Source: Desulfobacterales bacterium
GTDB lineage: Bacteria > Desulfobacterota > Desulfobacteria > Desulfobacterales > Desulfobacteraceae
Direction: 5' to 3'
Length of the DNA stretch: 10,556 nucleotides
Assembly (NCBI GenBank): GCA_022361135.1
Contig: JAKSBM010000154.1
Coordinates: forward strand, 1 to 10,556
Part shown: positions 1 to 6,966 of the stretch, in pieces
How the letters are laid out: each line of letters opens with the position of its first letter
How positions within the stretch are numbered: position 1 is the stretch's first letter
Position numbers and translations under genes: made by a program
Notes under the pieces: model-generated
What the model saw: only the letters and a program-made list of their open reading frames with translations
The model's database searches: none
What the model was told of the DNA's origin: nothing

Positions 1-387
1 ACAGTGGGGGCATTGCAGGGCAATGTATAGATCCAATTGACTGGGCAGGGTCAGTTTTTCCAGCTCCGGATGGGGGATTGGATCTGGATCCTGCAGGGTT
101 TCCAGAATTTTCAGGAAGGGGATACATTCCCGTCCCAGGGGCAGGGCGGCGTATAGGAAATTTTTCCGAATCTGGAACCCGGGCAGGGGCCCGGGCTCCC
201 CCGGTTCAATGGTGAGCTGGGGGAGGTGTCGGGTCAATTCCCGGGCCAGGGTTTCAAAATTGTTTTGCCCGGGGTGATCGGTTTGGGCCAGGGCCAGGGT
301 CAGGTTGCCGGGATGGGCTTTACCCCAATTTTCCAGGGTTGAAATGTCCTGGGAAGAGAGGGGGCTGTGGATGGATTCATCGCTCAT
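1..387 (-). CDS. Thioredoxin-fold redox protein, AhpF N-terminal-like (partial, 3' end beyond window)
   Basis: An open frame of 129 codons starts with ATG at 387-385 and runs off the left edge without a stop. An ACGGAG ribosome binding site lies just upstream. The last visible residues are LDLYIALQCPHC, a beta strand leading into a CxxC redox motif at residues 126-129. About 110 residues without such a motif come first. This layout, one inactive thioredoxin-like fold followed by an active one with CxxC near residue 129, is that of the N-terminal domain of alkyl hydroperoxide reductase subunit F (CHNC at 129-132 in enterobacterial AhpF) and of archaeal protein disulfide oxidoreductases. The visible part cannot show whether a flavoprotein disulfide reductase domain follows. 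The redox role is inferred from the motif and fold layout. The gene is divergent from the repair helicase gene, with 119 bp between start codons. Confidence 0.6.
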   Translation of the reverse strand, partial: MSDESIHSPLSSQDISTLENWGKAHPGNLTLALAQTDHPGQNNFETLARELTRHLPQLTIEPGEPGPLPGFQIRKNFLYAALPLGRECIPFLKILETLQDPDPIPHPELEKLTLPSQLDLYIALQCPHC

Positions 388-506
388 GGGAACTCCGTTG
401 ATTTATGGGGTCAGGGTCCCCCCGGTTTACCAGATTCCACCTTTAAAATTAAGGGGAAATCGGGTAAATAAATGGGACCTTAGAATTCAAACAGAGGCAG
501 GTATTG

Positions 507-3500
507 ATGAAATTCATTGCAGACCTTCATATCCATTCCAAATATTCCCGGGCAACGGCCAAGAATCTGGATCTGGAACACCTTTACACCGCAGCCCAGG
601 TCAAGGGAATTTCCCTGGTGGGCACCGGGGATTTTACCCATCCGGCCTGGGTGGAAGAGTTGGAAACCAAGCTGGTGCCCGCCGGAAACGGGCTCTTTGC
701 CCTGCGGGAGGATATTGCCCGGGAAATGGACCGGGAGGTTCCCAAATCCTGTCGCAGGGAGGTCCGCTTTATCCTGCAATGTGAGATTTCCAATATCTAT
801 AAAAAGGACGACCGGGTCCGGAAGAATCATAATTTGATCTATTTTCCGGACATGGCGTCGGTGAAGCAATTCAATGCCCGTTTGGATGCCATCGGCAATA
901 TCCATTCCGATGGGCGGCCCATCCTGGGACTGGATGCGGAGAAATTGCTGGAAATCATGCTGGAGACCAATGAAGACGGGATTTTTGTCCCGGCCCACAT
1001 TTGGACCCCCTGGTTTTCCATGTTTGGATCCAAATCGGGGTTTGACAGCATGTCCGCCTGCTTTGGCAGTCTCACCCCCCATATCTTTGCCGTGGAAACC
1101 GGCCTGTCTTCGGATCCTCCCATGAATTGGCGGGTGAAGGATCTGGACCATGTCCGCCTCCTCTCCAATTCCGATGCCCACTCCCCGGGCTACCTGGGGC
1201 GGAATGCCTCGGTGTTTGATACGGAGCTGGATTATTTCAGCCTGAGGCAGTCCCTGGAAACGGCCAATTCTCCTCAGTTCATAGGGACCTTGGACATGTA
1301 TCCCGAGGAAGGGAAATACCATTTTGACGGCCATCGGAAATGCGGGGTCTGCCTGAATCCCGATGAGACCGCCCGGCTGGAGAATAAGTGTCCCGAATGC
1401 GGCCGGGGCATGACCCTGGGCGTCCTCCACCGGGTGCGGGAATTGGCCGACCGGCCCGAAGGGTATCTGCCCCAGGGGCGGCAGGGGTACACCTCCATTA
1501 TTCCATTGGCCGACATCCTCTCGGAGATTTTCCAGGTGGGTCCCAAGACCAAAAAGGTGAATACCCATTACCAGAAGGCCGTTGAAAACCTCGGCCCGGA
1601 GCTCCACATCCTCACCGAGGCCACCCTGGATGAGATCCACAGGGCCCATGTTCCCCTTTTGGCCGAGGCCATTGAAAAGATGCGTTCCGGTGATGTGAAT
1701 ATCCACCCCGGATATGACGGGGAGTTCGGCAAGGTGGCTCTCTTTTCCGATGCCCAGCGGGAATCCCTTTTTGGCCTGGGGGGCGACCTCTTTGGACATG
1801 TTCCCCTGAAGCGCAAATCCCGGAAGCAGGAAGCGGTGCCGGCCAGTGTGGCTCCGGCTCCGGTGGAGGATCTTTTTGTCCCTCCGGCTGTGGAAAATCC
1901 AACCGCGTCCCGGGCCGTGGCCGAATCCCCGACAACATATGACGTGGCGCCCAAGGAAATTCATGGGGGTTCGTCAACTCCGGATTCGTGTGAATCCGGA
2001 ATCACCGCCGGGGCGGTGGCGCCTTCTGGAGATGAGCAAATCAAAGATTCCGGAGCCGGGGATGCCGGTCTCATTGAGGGCTTGAACCCCGAGCAGCGGG
2101 CCGCCGTGGACAGCGGGGCCCGTGCCGTTCTTATCCAGGCCGGACCCGGCACGGGGAAGACCCGGACCCTGACGGCCAAGATCGCCCACCTGGTTTCAAA
2201 CCAGGGGGTGGATCCGGGGCGGATTCTGGCATTGACCTTTACCAATAAAGCGGCCCGGGAACTGGACCAGCGGATTCAGACCTTTTTGCCCCGTGGGGGG
2301 GCGGTGCTGTCGGCCACCTTCCACGGCTTTTGCCTCCAGATGCTCAAGGAATACACGGCCTTTTCCAAGGGACTGGTGGAGGACGATCTGCGCCTGGTCC
2401 TCCTGGGCCGGGCCCTGGACGAGGTGGCCGCCACCATGGATGGGGTGGCAACGGGGAAGCGGGCTGTCCGGGATATGGATATGATGATTTCCCGGTGTAA
2501 ACAACAATTGCAGGGGCCGGATGGGGCCTTGGGGGATGATACTGTGGATCCGGCTGTATTTGCTGCGGTTTACCGGAAATATGACACCCTGCTGGTCCAC
2601 CAGGGATTGGTGGATTTTGAGGATTTGATTTTCGGTTTCCACACCTGCCTGGCCCGGGACACCGACCTGCTGGCCCGTGTCCAGGACCGATTTCAGCATC
2701 TGTTCATCGATGAATACCAGGACTTGAACCATGGCCAGTATGAACTGGTCCGCCTCCTGGCCGGCCAGGGGCACATCACCGCCATTGGGGATCCGGACCA
2801 GTCCATTTACGGATTCCGGGGGTCGGACAATCGGTATTTTAAGCAGTTTGATCAGGATTATCCCGGCTGCCGTCACATTCGATTGAACCGGAATTATCGG
2901 TCCACCCAGACCATCCTGGATGCCAGCTTTCAAATGATTTCCAAGGCCGAGGAGGCCGGGGATTCCACCCAGATTTTTTCCCATGTGGCCACCGCCCAGA
3001 AGATCCTCATTAAGAAAACCCAAACGGAGACGGCCGAGGCCGTGGCCGTGGGAAAGATGATCGCCTCCCTCATGGGGGGATTGTCCTTCTTTGCCATGGA
3101 TGTGAACAGTGGTGCCGCCGATTTGGACCGGGAGTATTCCTTTGGGGATTTTGCCGTTCTTTATCGGACCCGTGCCCAGGCCCAGGCATTTATCCAGGTG
3201 TTCCAAAAGGAGGGAATCCCCTTTCAGACGGCGGACCGCACCGATATCTCCCGCATGGCCGGCATCGGCCAGACCCTGGCCCTGTTCCGCCTGACCCTGG
3301 GGCGTCACACCCCCCGGGATATGGACTGGGTGGGGGAGGAAATGGGGATGACGGCCGATGCCCTGGATGGATGGATTCAGGGGGTGCTTAAACCGGAGCT
3401 GGAATCCGGTGACAGTCGGGCCTGGCTGGATGCCGCCATGGATCATTTGGGGGTGACGGATTTGATCTCCCGGTCGGCCCAGGGGGCAAAGGCGTTGGCA

Positions 3501-3932
3501 GATTTACAGGCGCTGGCCCGGGCCTGGACCCAGCCCGCGGATTTTATGGATGCCCTGGCCCTGAACCGGGATCCGGACCAATTGATGCCGGGGGTGGAAA
3601 AGGTGAATCTGATGACCCTCCATGCGGCCAAGGGACTGGAGTTCCCCGTGGTTTTTGTGGCCGGATGCGAGGAGGGGCTCATGCCCCATGCCCGGGATGG
3701 AAAAAATTGCGACGATCTGGACGAAGAGCGGCGCCTTTTCTATGTGGCCATGACCCGGGCCATGGATATTCTCTGTTTGACTTATGCGGCCAAAAGACGC
3801 ATATATGGCACCAGCAAATCCCGCACCCGCTCTCGGTTCATCGATGATATTGAACGGCAGCTGGCCCTGTTTGAACAGGAGCGGCTCAAGGGCGCGAAGC
3901 GGCCCAAACAGACCCAAATGGAATTGTTTTAA
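507..3932 (+). CDS. Endonuclease Q-like PHP/zinc nuclease fused to UvrD-family DNA helicase
   Basis: The protein has 1141 residues. ATG 507 follows an AGAGG site at 493-497 and is preferred over the in-frame TTG one codon upstream. Residues 1-415 resemble endonuclease Q (TIGR00375-type): PHP metal motifs DLHIHS (6-11), GTGDFTHP (39-46) and SNSDAHSP, a four-cysteine zinc site (C279, C282, C295, C298), and the family motif IHPGYDGEFGK (399-409). Known EndoQ enzymes nick DNA 5' of deaminated bases and abasic sites. A Pro/Ala-rich linker spans about 425-525. Residues 526-1141 are a superfamily 1A helicase: LNPEQ (526-530), Walker A GPGTGKT (546-552), DEYQD (735-739), GDPDQSIYGFRG (from 761), NYRST, TLHAAKGLEF (1037-1046) and EERRLFYVAMTRA (1073-1085). 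All motifs look intact. The likely role is repair of deaminated DNA with coupled unwinding, which is inferred from the domains. The C terminus carries QLALF (1118-1122) and QMELF (1137-1141). It is the first gene of a three-gene cluster. Confidence 0.92.
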   Translation: MKFIADLHIHSKYSRATAKNLDLEHLYTAAQVKGISLVGTGDFTHPAWVEELETKLVPAGNGLFALREDIAREMDREVPKSCRREVRFILQCEISNIYKKDDRVRKNHNLIYFPDMASVKQFNARLDAIGNIHSDGRPILGLDAEKLLEIMLETNEDGIFVPAHIWTPWFSMFGSKSGFDSMSACFGSLTPHIFAVETGLSSDPPMNWRVKDLDHVRLLSNSDAHSPGYLGRNASVFDTELDYFSLRQSLETANSPQFIGTLDMYPEEGKYHFDGHRKCGVCLNPDETARLENKCPECGRGMTLGVLHRVRELADRPEGYLPQGRQGYTSIIPLADILSEIFQVGPKTKKVNTHYQKAVENLGPELHILTEATLDEIHRAHVPLLAEAIEKMRSGDVNIHPGYDGEFGKVALFSDAQRESLFGLGGDLFGHVPLKRKSRKQEAVPASVAPAPVEDLFVPPAVENPTASRAVAESPTTYDVAPKEIHGGSSTPDSCESGITAGAVAPSGDEQIKDSGAGDAGLIEGLNPEQRAAVDSGARAVLIQAGPGTGKTRTLTAKIAHLVSNQGVDPGRILALTFTNKAARELDQRIQTFLPRGGAVLSATFHGFCLQMLKEYTAFSKGLVEDDLRLVLLGRALDEVAATMDGVATGKRAVRDMDMMISRCKQQLQGPDGALGDDTVDPAVFAAVYRKYDTLLVHQGLVDFEDLIFGFHTCLARDTDLLARVQDRFQHLFIDEYQDLNHGQYELVRLLAGQGHITAIGDPDQSIYGFRGSDNRYFKQFDQDYPGCRHIRLNRNYRSTQTILDASFQMISKAEEAGDSTQIFSHVATAQKILIKKTQTETAEAVAVGKMIASLMGGLSFFAMDVNSGAADLDREYSFGDFAVLYRTRAQAQAFIQVFQKEGIPFQTADRTDISRMAGIGQTLALFRLTLGRHTPRDMDWVGEEMGMTADALDGWIQGVLKPELESGDSRAWLDAAMDHLGVTDLISRSAQGAKALADLQALARAWTQPADFMDALALNRDPDQLMPGVEKVNLMTLHAAKGLEFPVVFVAGCEEGLMPHARDGKNCDDLDEERRLFYVAMTRAMDILCLTYAAKRRIYGTSKSRTRSRFIDDIERQLALFEQERLKGAKRPKQTQMELF
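1979..2000 (+). repeat. Perfect 9-bp inverted repeat inside the EndoQ-UvrD linker
   Basis: TCCGGATTC (1979-1987) is followed by a GTGT loop and the exact complement GAATCCGGA (1992-2000). It lies in the part of the fusion gene that encodes the low-complexity linker between nuclease and helicase. No T tract follows, so it is not an intrinsic terminator. It may be a chance structure or a remnant at the fusion joint. Confidence 0.6.
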
Positions 3933-3973
3933 AATTGACACCGGGCTTGCCGGAAAGAGGAAACCAGAATAAA

Positions 3974-4375
3974 ATGACCCTATCCCCTTACAAGACGATT
4001 GAATTGGAAAACGGCCACACCCTGGTCATCAAGGATTTATCCCGAAGAATAGCCGCCGATGCCCAGGTGGTCATCATGGAAGCCTCCATGGAGATTCCCA
4101 TTGTGGAAGATCTCTTCCGCGAAACCCCGGTCTCCGGAGAGGAATTGGAAGATATCCGCAAGGTGCTCGGGGATCACATTGCCTATACCTATAAGGTGGA
4201 GCGGAATATGATCATGGACCCGGACAAGGATGGGGTCCTTGAAAATCTGGTGGCCACCTTTCTTAAGAACACGGGGCAGTATGTGCAGAATCCCAAATTT
4301 CCGGAAAAACTGGTTTTAAAGGAGTACAGGGAGCGGGTTGAAAAACAGAATAAATATAAGGCAGCGGCTTTGTAG
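3974..4375 (+). CDS. Conserved-looking hypothetical protein, 133 aa
   Basis: I do not recognise this protein. ATG 3974 opens a 133-residue frame starting MTLSPYKTIELENGHTL and ending in a Lys/Ala-rich tail. The protein is soluble in appearance, with no signal peptide, membrane segment or cysteine. It reads as a mixed alpha/beta fold: strands near the N terminus (TIELENGHTLVIKDLS, VVIMEASMEIPIV), then an acidic helical region. A purine-rich AGAGG lies at 3956-3960, a long 13 nt from ATG. A TTG start at 3935 in the same frame is less likely because it lacks a better site. The gene begins 41 nt after the EndoQ-UvrD stop and overlaps the transglycosylase by 38 nt, so the three are probably cotranscribed. 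No function is proposed. Confidence 0.75.
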   Translation: MTLSPYKTIELENGHTLVIKDLSRRIAADAQVVIMEASMEIPIVEDLFRETPVSGEELEDIRKVLGDHIAYTYKVERNMIMDPDKDGVLENLVATFLKNTGQYVQNPKFPEKLVLKEYRERVEKQNKYKAAAL

Positions 4376-4937
4376 AATCGTAATCTGTACGGCGGCGGCC
4401 CTGCTGCTCTACCCGGGGCCGGGCCGGGCCGATATCTACCGCTACATCGACAGCCAGGGGGTGGTTCATTTTTCCAACACCCCCACTTCGTCGGAATTTG
4501 TCCTATATATAAAGGAATGGAGTCGCAAGGTGAAATATGTGTCCGACTCCAACGCCTATGACCATTTAATCCAAAGGGCTGCGGGCCGATTCGGGTTGAA
4601 TTTTTTTCTGATTAAGGCCGTGATCCGGGCGGAATCGGCGTTTAATCCCGAAGCTGTTTCCCGGAAGGGGGCCAAGGGACTCATGCAGATCATGCCGGAG
4701 AATTATGATTTCCTCAAGATCTCCGATCCCTTTGACCCCGGTCAGAATATCAATGGCGGGAGCCAATATTTAAAACAGCTTTTGGGGCGGTACGATGATA
4801 AACTCCCCCTGGCCCTGGCCGCCTACAATGCCGGCCCCACGGCCGTGGACAAGTACCGGGGGATTCCCCCCTACCCCGAAACCCAGACCTATGTTCGCAG
4901 GGTCATGCTTTTGTACAGCCGGTACAAGGGAAGCTGA
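4338..4937 (+). CDS. Secreted lytic transglycosylase (DUF4124 + SLT domain)
   Basis: A 199-residue protein starts at TTG 4338, the only plausible start, because no in-frame ATG occurs before the catalytic region. GGGAG lies just upstream. Residues 1-31 form a signal peptide: a basic N region, the hydrophobic stretch ending ALLLYP, and a cut near GRA. There is no lipobox, so the protein is probably periplasmic. Residues 31-51 (ADIYRYIDSQGVVHFSNTP) are a DUF4124-type module. Residues 75-190 form a goose-type lysozyme-like SLT domain: the catalytic glutamate is E99 in AVIRAESAFNP, followed by GAKGLMQIMP (112-120), AAYNAGP (161-167) and PYPETQTYV (178-186). The enzyme cleaves the MurNAc-GlcNAc bond of peptidoglycan with formation of 1,6-anhydro-MurNAc. 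It is the last gene of the cluster and is followed by a terminator. Confidence 0.92.
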   Translation: MKNRINIRQRLCRIVICTAAALLLYPGPGRADIYRYIDSQGVVHFSNTPTSSEFVLYIKEWSRKVKYVSDSNAYDHLIQRAAGRFGLNFFLIKAVIRAESAFNPEAVSRKGAKGLMQIMPENYDFLKISDPFDPGQNINGGSQYLKQLLGRYDDKLPLALAAYNAGPTAVDKYRGIPPYPETQTYVRRVMLLYSRYKGS

Positions 4938-4949
4938 TCCGGGGATTTG

Positions 4950-4980
4950 ATGGCCTTGCAGATTCGGCAAGGCCATTTTT
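4950..4980 (+). terminator. Intrinsic terminator after the transglycosylase gene
   Basis: ATGGCCTTGC (4950-4959) pairs perfectly with GCAAGGCCAT (4967-4976) around a 7-nt loop, and the stem runs straight into T5. It ends the three-gene plus-strand cluster. In the opposite direction, after galU, the same stem lacks a good U tract. Confidence 0.9.
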
Positions 4981-5001
4981 CAAAATATCCAGGCGGAGTG
5001 G

Positions 5002-5871
5002 TTACCGTCCTTCCATTTCCTTCATGAATTGCATCAATTGATCCCGCATCTCGGGCCGCTCCAGGGCGAAGGCCAGGTTGGCCATCTGGAATCCGGCCTT
5101 GTCGCCGCAGTCAAAACGTCTGCCCTGGAATTTATAGCCAAAGATGGGCTGGTCCTGGAGGAGGCGTTTCATGGCATCGGTGAGTTGGATTTCTCCACCG
5201 GCCCCGGCTTCCTTCCGTCCCAGGTAGTCAAAAATCTGGGGCATGAGGATATAGCGTCCCACAATGGCCAGGTTGGACGGGGCGTCTTCCGGCGAAGGTT
5301 TTTCCACCATGTCGTTGACCCGGACAATATTGGGCTCTGTGGCTTCGGAATCCAGGATTCCGTATTTATCGGTCTGGTCCGTGGGCACTTCCATGACCGC
5401 AGCCATGGAGGCGCGGACCCGGTCAAAGGTTTTGACCATCTCCGCCAGTACGGGTTTTTCCGCCTGGATCATGTCATCGGCCAGGAGGACGGCAAAGGGT
5501 TCATCCCCCACGATGTCACGGGCGCACCAGATGGCATGGCCCAATCCCAGGGGTTCATGCTGGCGGGTATATATAATGGTACCGGTGCGGGGAACCAGGT
5601 CGGTGATCTGTTGGAGCTGGTCCTGTTTGTTCTTTTTCTCCAGGACGTGCTCCAATTCATAGGAGCGGTCCAAGTGATCTTCCAGGGCCTTTTTACACCG
5701 CCCGGTGACAAATACAATCTGTTCGATTCCGGCGGCAATGGCCTCTTCCACGGCATATTGGATCAGCGGTTTGTCAACGATGGGAAGCATTTCCTTGGCC
5801 ATGGCCTTGGTGGCCGGCAGAAAACGGGTTCCCAGGCCCGCCACCGGGAAAACAGCTTTTTTAACTTTCAT
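5002..5871 (-). CDS. galU: UTP--glucose-1-phosphate uridylyltransferase
   Basis: This enzyme makes UDP-glucose and diphosphate from UTP and glucose 1-phosphate in the cytoplasm, feeding exopolysaccharide, lipopolysaccharide and glycogen or trehalose synthesis. The 289 residues match the usual bacterial GalU length. Visible motifs are the nucleotide-binding AGLGTRFLPATKAMAKEMLP (11-30), QHEPLGLGHAI (104-114), the metal/sugar-nucleotide LADD (130-133), VEKP (189-192), GEIQLTDA (226-233) and RRFDCGDK (251-258). ATG at 5871 is preceded by AAGGAA at 7 nt. The gene is monocistronic here, convergent with the transglycosylase and divergent from the YkgJ-type gene. The related RmlA and GlmU families are excluded by the GalU-type VEKP, EIQLTDA and CGDK motifs. 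Confidence 0.96.
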   Translation of the reverse strand: MKVKKAVFPVAGLGTRFLPATKAMAKEMLPIVDKPLIQYAVEEAIAAGIEQIVFVTGRCKKALEDHLDRSYELEHVLEKKNKQDQLQQITDLVPRTGTIIYTRQHEPLGLGHAIWCARDIVGDEPFAVLLADDMIQAEKPVLAEMVKTFDRVRASMAAVMEVPTDQTDKYGILDSEATEPNIVRVNDMVEKPSPEDAPSNLAIVGRYILMPQIFDYLGRKEAGAGGEIQLTDAMKRLLQDQPIFGYKFQGRRFDCGDKAGFQMANLAFALERPEMRDQLMQFMKEMEGR

Positions 5872-5913
5872 AATGTATTCCTTTGGATAATTTTCGCCGT
5901 TACGATGCCTTCT

Positions 5914-5942
5914 GTCTTAATGGGCTTTGGCAAGCTTGTCAA
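5914..5942 (-). promoter_or_regulatory. Candidate sigma-70 promoter for galU
   Basis: Read on the minus strand, a perfect TTGACA (5942-5937) lies 17 bp from TAAGAC (5919-5914), which is a poor -10 with 3 of 6 consensus bases. The location, about 45 bp upstream of the galU start, is suitable. The -35 is strong and the -10 weak, so activity may need an activator or the match may be fortuitous. Confidence 0.4.
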
Positions 5943-6006
5943 ATTGAAACTGAATTCCACGCATTTACCCGTCTGAACAATGTTATTTGTCGGCCGGGCT
6001 ATCCAG

Positions 6007-6035
6007 TTGACATTATTAATGATTATTTGTATAGT
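6007..6035 (+). promoter_or_regulatory. Strong sigma-70 promoter for the YkgJ-type gene
   Basis: TTGACA (6007-6012) is separated by 17 bp from TATAGT (6030-6035), in an AT-rich setting. Transcription would start near 6042, giving a leader of about 38 nt that contains the GAGGAGG ribosome binding site (6067-6073). Confidence 0.75.
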
Positions 6036-6079
6036 CCTTTTCTTTACGGATTTGTTACCCTTTGATGAGGAGGCGCAAT

Positions 6080-6874
6080 ATGAATGACCAGACCCCCCAA
6101 ACAAGTCAGATCCCACCGGAGCAGCTGAACATGAAAAGCCGGTTCCGGTTTTCCTGCCATAAGGGCGTGAAATGTTTCACCGATTGCTGTCGGGGCATCG
6201 ATATCATGCTCACTCCCTATGATATTCTTACCATGCGTGAGAAACTTGAATTAACTTCGGAAGAATTCCTAGCCAAGCACACCACCCCCCAGATTTTGGA
6301 AGCCGCTGACATGCCCGTGGTCACCCTGAAACTTCTGGAGGACGATCGCAAGTCCTGTCCCTTTGTGGAAGATACCGAGGGGTGCACCATCTACTCCCAT
6401 CGCCCCACCACCTGTCGTTACTATCCCATTGGCGTGGGATCCCTGAGCTATTCCGGCGAAGAAGAAGATGACAAGGATGATTTCTTTTTTACGGTGAAGG
6501 AAGCCCATTGCCGTGGATTTGAAGAGGAAAAGGAATGGACCGTTGAGGAATGGCGCGAAGACCAGGGCGTGGATCTCAGGGATGAAATCAACGAAGGATG
6601 GATGGACCTCATGGTCCGGAAAAAATCCCTGCCCGCCAGCATGAAGCTTTCCGAACAGGCCAAGCAAATGTTCTTCACCGTCTGTTATAACATTGATCGC
6701 TTCAGGCTCTTTGTTTTTGAAAGCAGCTTCCTTTCCAGATATGAAATTGCAGAAGATGTCCTGAAAAAGATCAAGGAAGATGATGTTGAGCTGTTGAAGT
6801 TTGGTTTTGAATGGCTCAAGGCTTCTTTTTTCCAGACCGGGGACGAAACCTTCAAGCCTAAAGACCAGGATTAA
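6080..6874 (+). CDS. YkgJ-type cysteine cluster protein
   Basis: The protein has 264 residues. ATG 6080 is chosen because the near-perfect GAGGAGG lies six bases upstream; in-frame starts at 6062 and 6065 would include the ribosome binding site in the coding region. The N-terminal SCHKGVKCFTDCC (C26, C32, C36, C37) followed by CPF (C93), GC (C102) and RPTTCRYYPIG (C112) is the signature of the YkgJ/CxxCxxCC family (UPF0153-like), thought to bind zinc or an iron-sulfur cluster. C144 (AHCRGF) may be a further ligand. An acidic insert (EEEDDKDD, 127-134) follows the cluster region. The C-terminal third is helical and charged. There is no signal peptide or membrane segment, so it is probably cytoplasmic. 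The family has no firmly established biochemical role, and none is assigned here. It is transcribed alone. Confidence 0.88.
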   Translation: MNDQTPQTSQIPPEQLNMKSRFRFSCHKGVKCFTDCCRGIDIMLTPYDILTMREKLELTSEEFLAKHTTPQILEAADMPVVTLKLLEDDRKSCPFVEDTEGCTIYSHRPTTCRYYPIGVGSLSYSGEEEDDKDDFFFTVKEAHCRGFEEEKEWTVEEWREDQGVDLRDEINEGWMDLMVRKKSLPASMKLSEQAKQMFFTVCYNIDRFRLFVFESSFLSRYEIAEDVLKKIKEDDVELLKFGFEWLKASFFQTGDETFKPKDQD

Positions 6875-6915
6875 TCTATGGTTCTAACATGGGCGTTGCC
6901 CATGGCTGGATAAAA

Positions 6916-6951
6916 AAAGGGGGTGGACAGTTCGAACTGTCCACCCCCTTT
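6916..6951. terminator. Bidirectional intrinsic terminator, perfect 36-nt palindrome
   Basis: Each half reads AAAGGGGGTGGACAGTTC, so the stem is about 16 bp with a tetraloop centred at 6933/6934. It sits between the stop of the YkgJ-type gene (6874) and the stop of the dapA-like gene (6967), which converge. On the minus strand the stem is followed by a run of seven T (6918-6912), making it a strong terminator for the dapA-like gene. On the plus strand the tract is TTTGTGTTTT, less ideal but plausible. Confidence 0.93.
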
Positions 6952-6966
6952 GTGTTTTACATGGGG

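Noticed and set aside
388..506. Promoters in the divergent spacer between the redox gene and the repair gene
   Set aside because: Several partial hexamers occur (for example TTTACC at 426-431) but none has a matching partner at 16-18 bp, so no promoter is called.
480..3446. Long minus-strand open frames (494 and 416 codons) opposite the EndoQ-UvrD gene
   Set aside because: They lie antisense to a gene with clear domain motifs, have Gly/Pro/His/Ile-rich compositions typical of reverse-frame translation, and show no family motif.
5029..5976. Plus-strand open frame of 315 codons opposite galU
   Set aside because: Antisense to an unambiguous galU, without recognisable motifs and with shadow-type composition.
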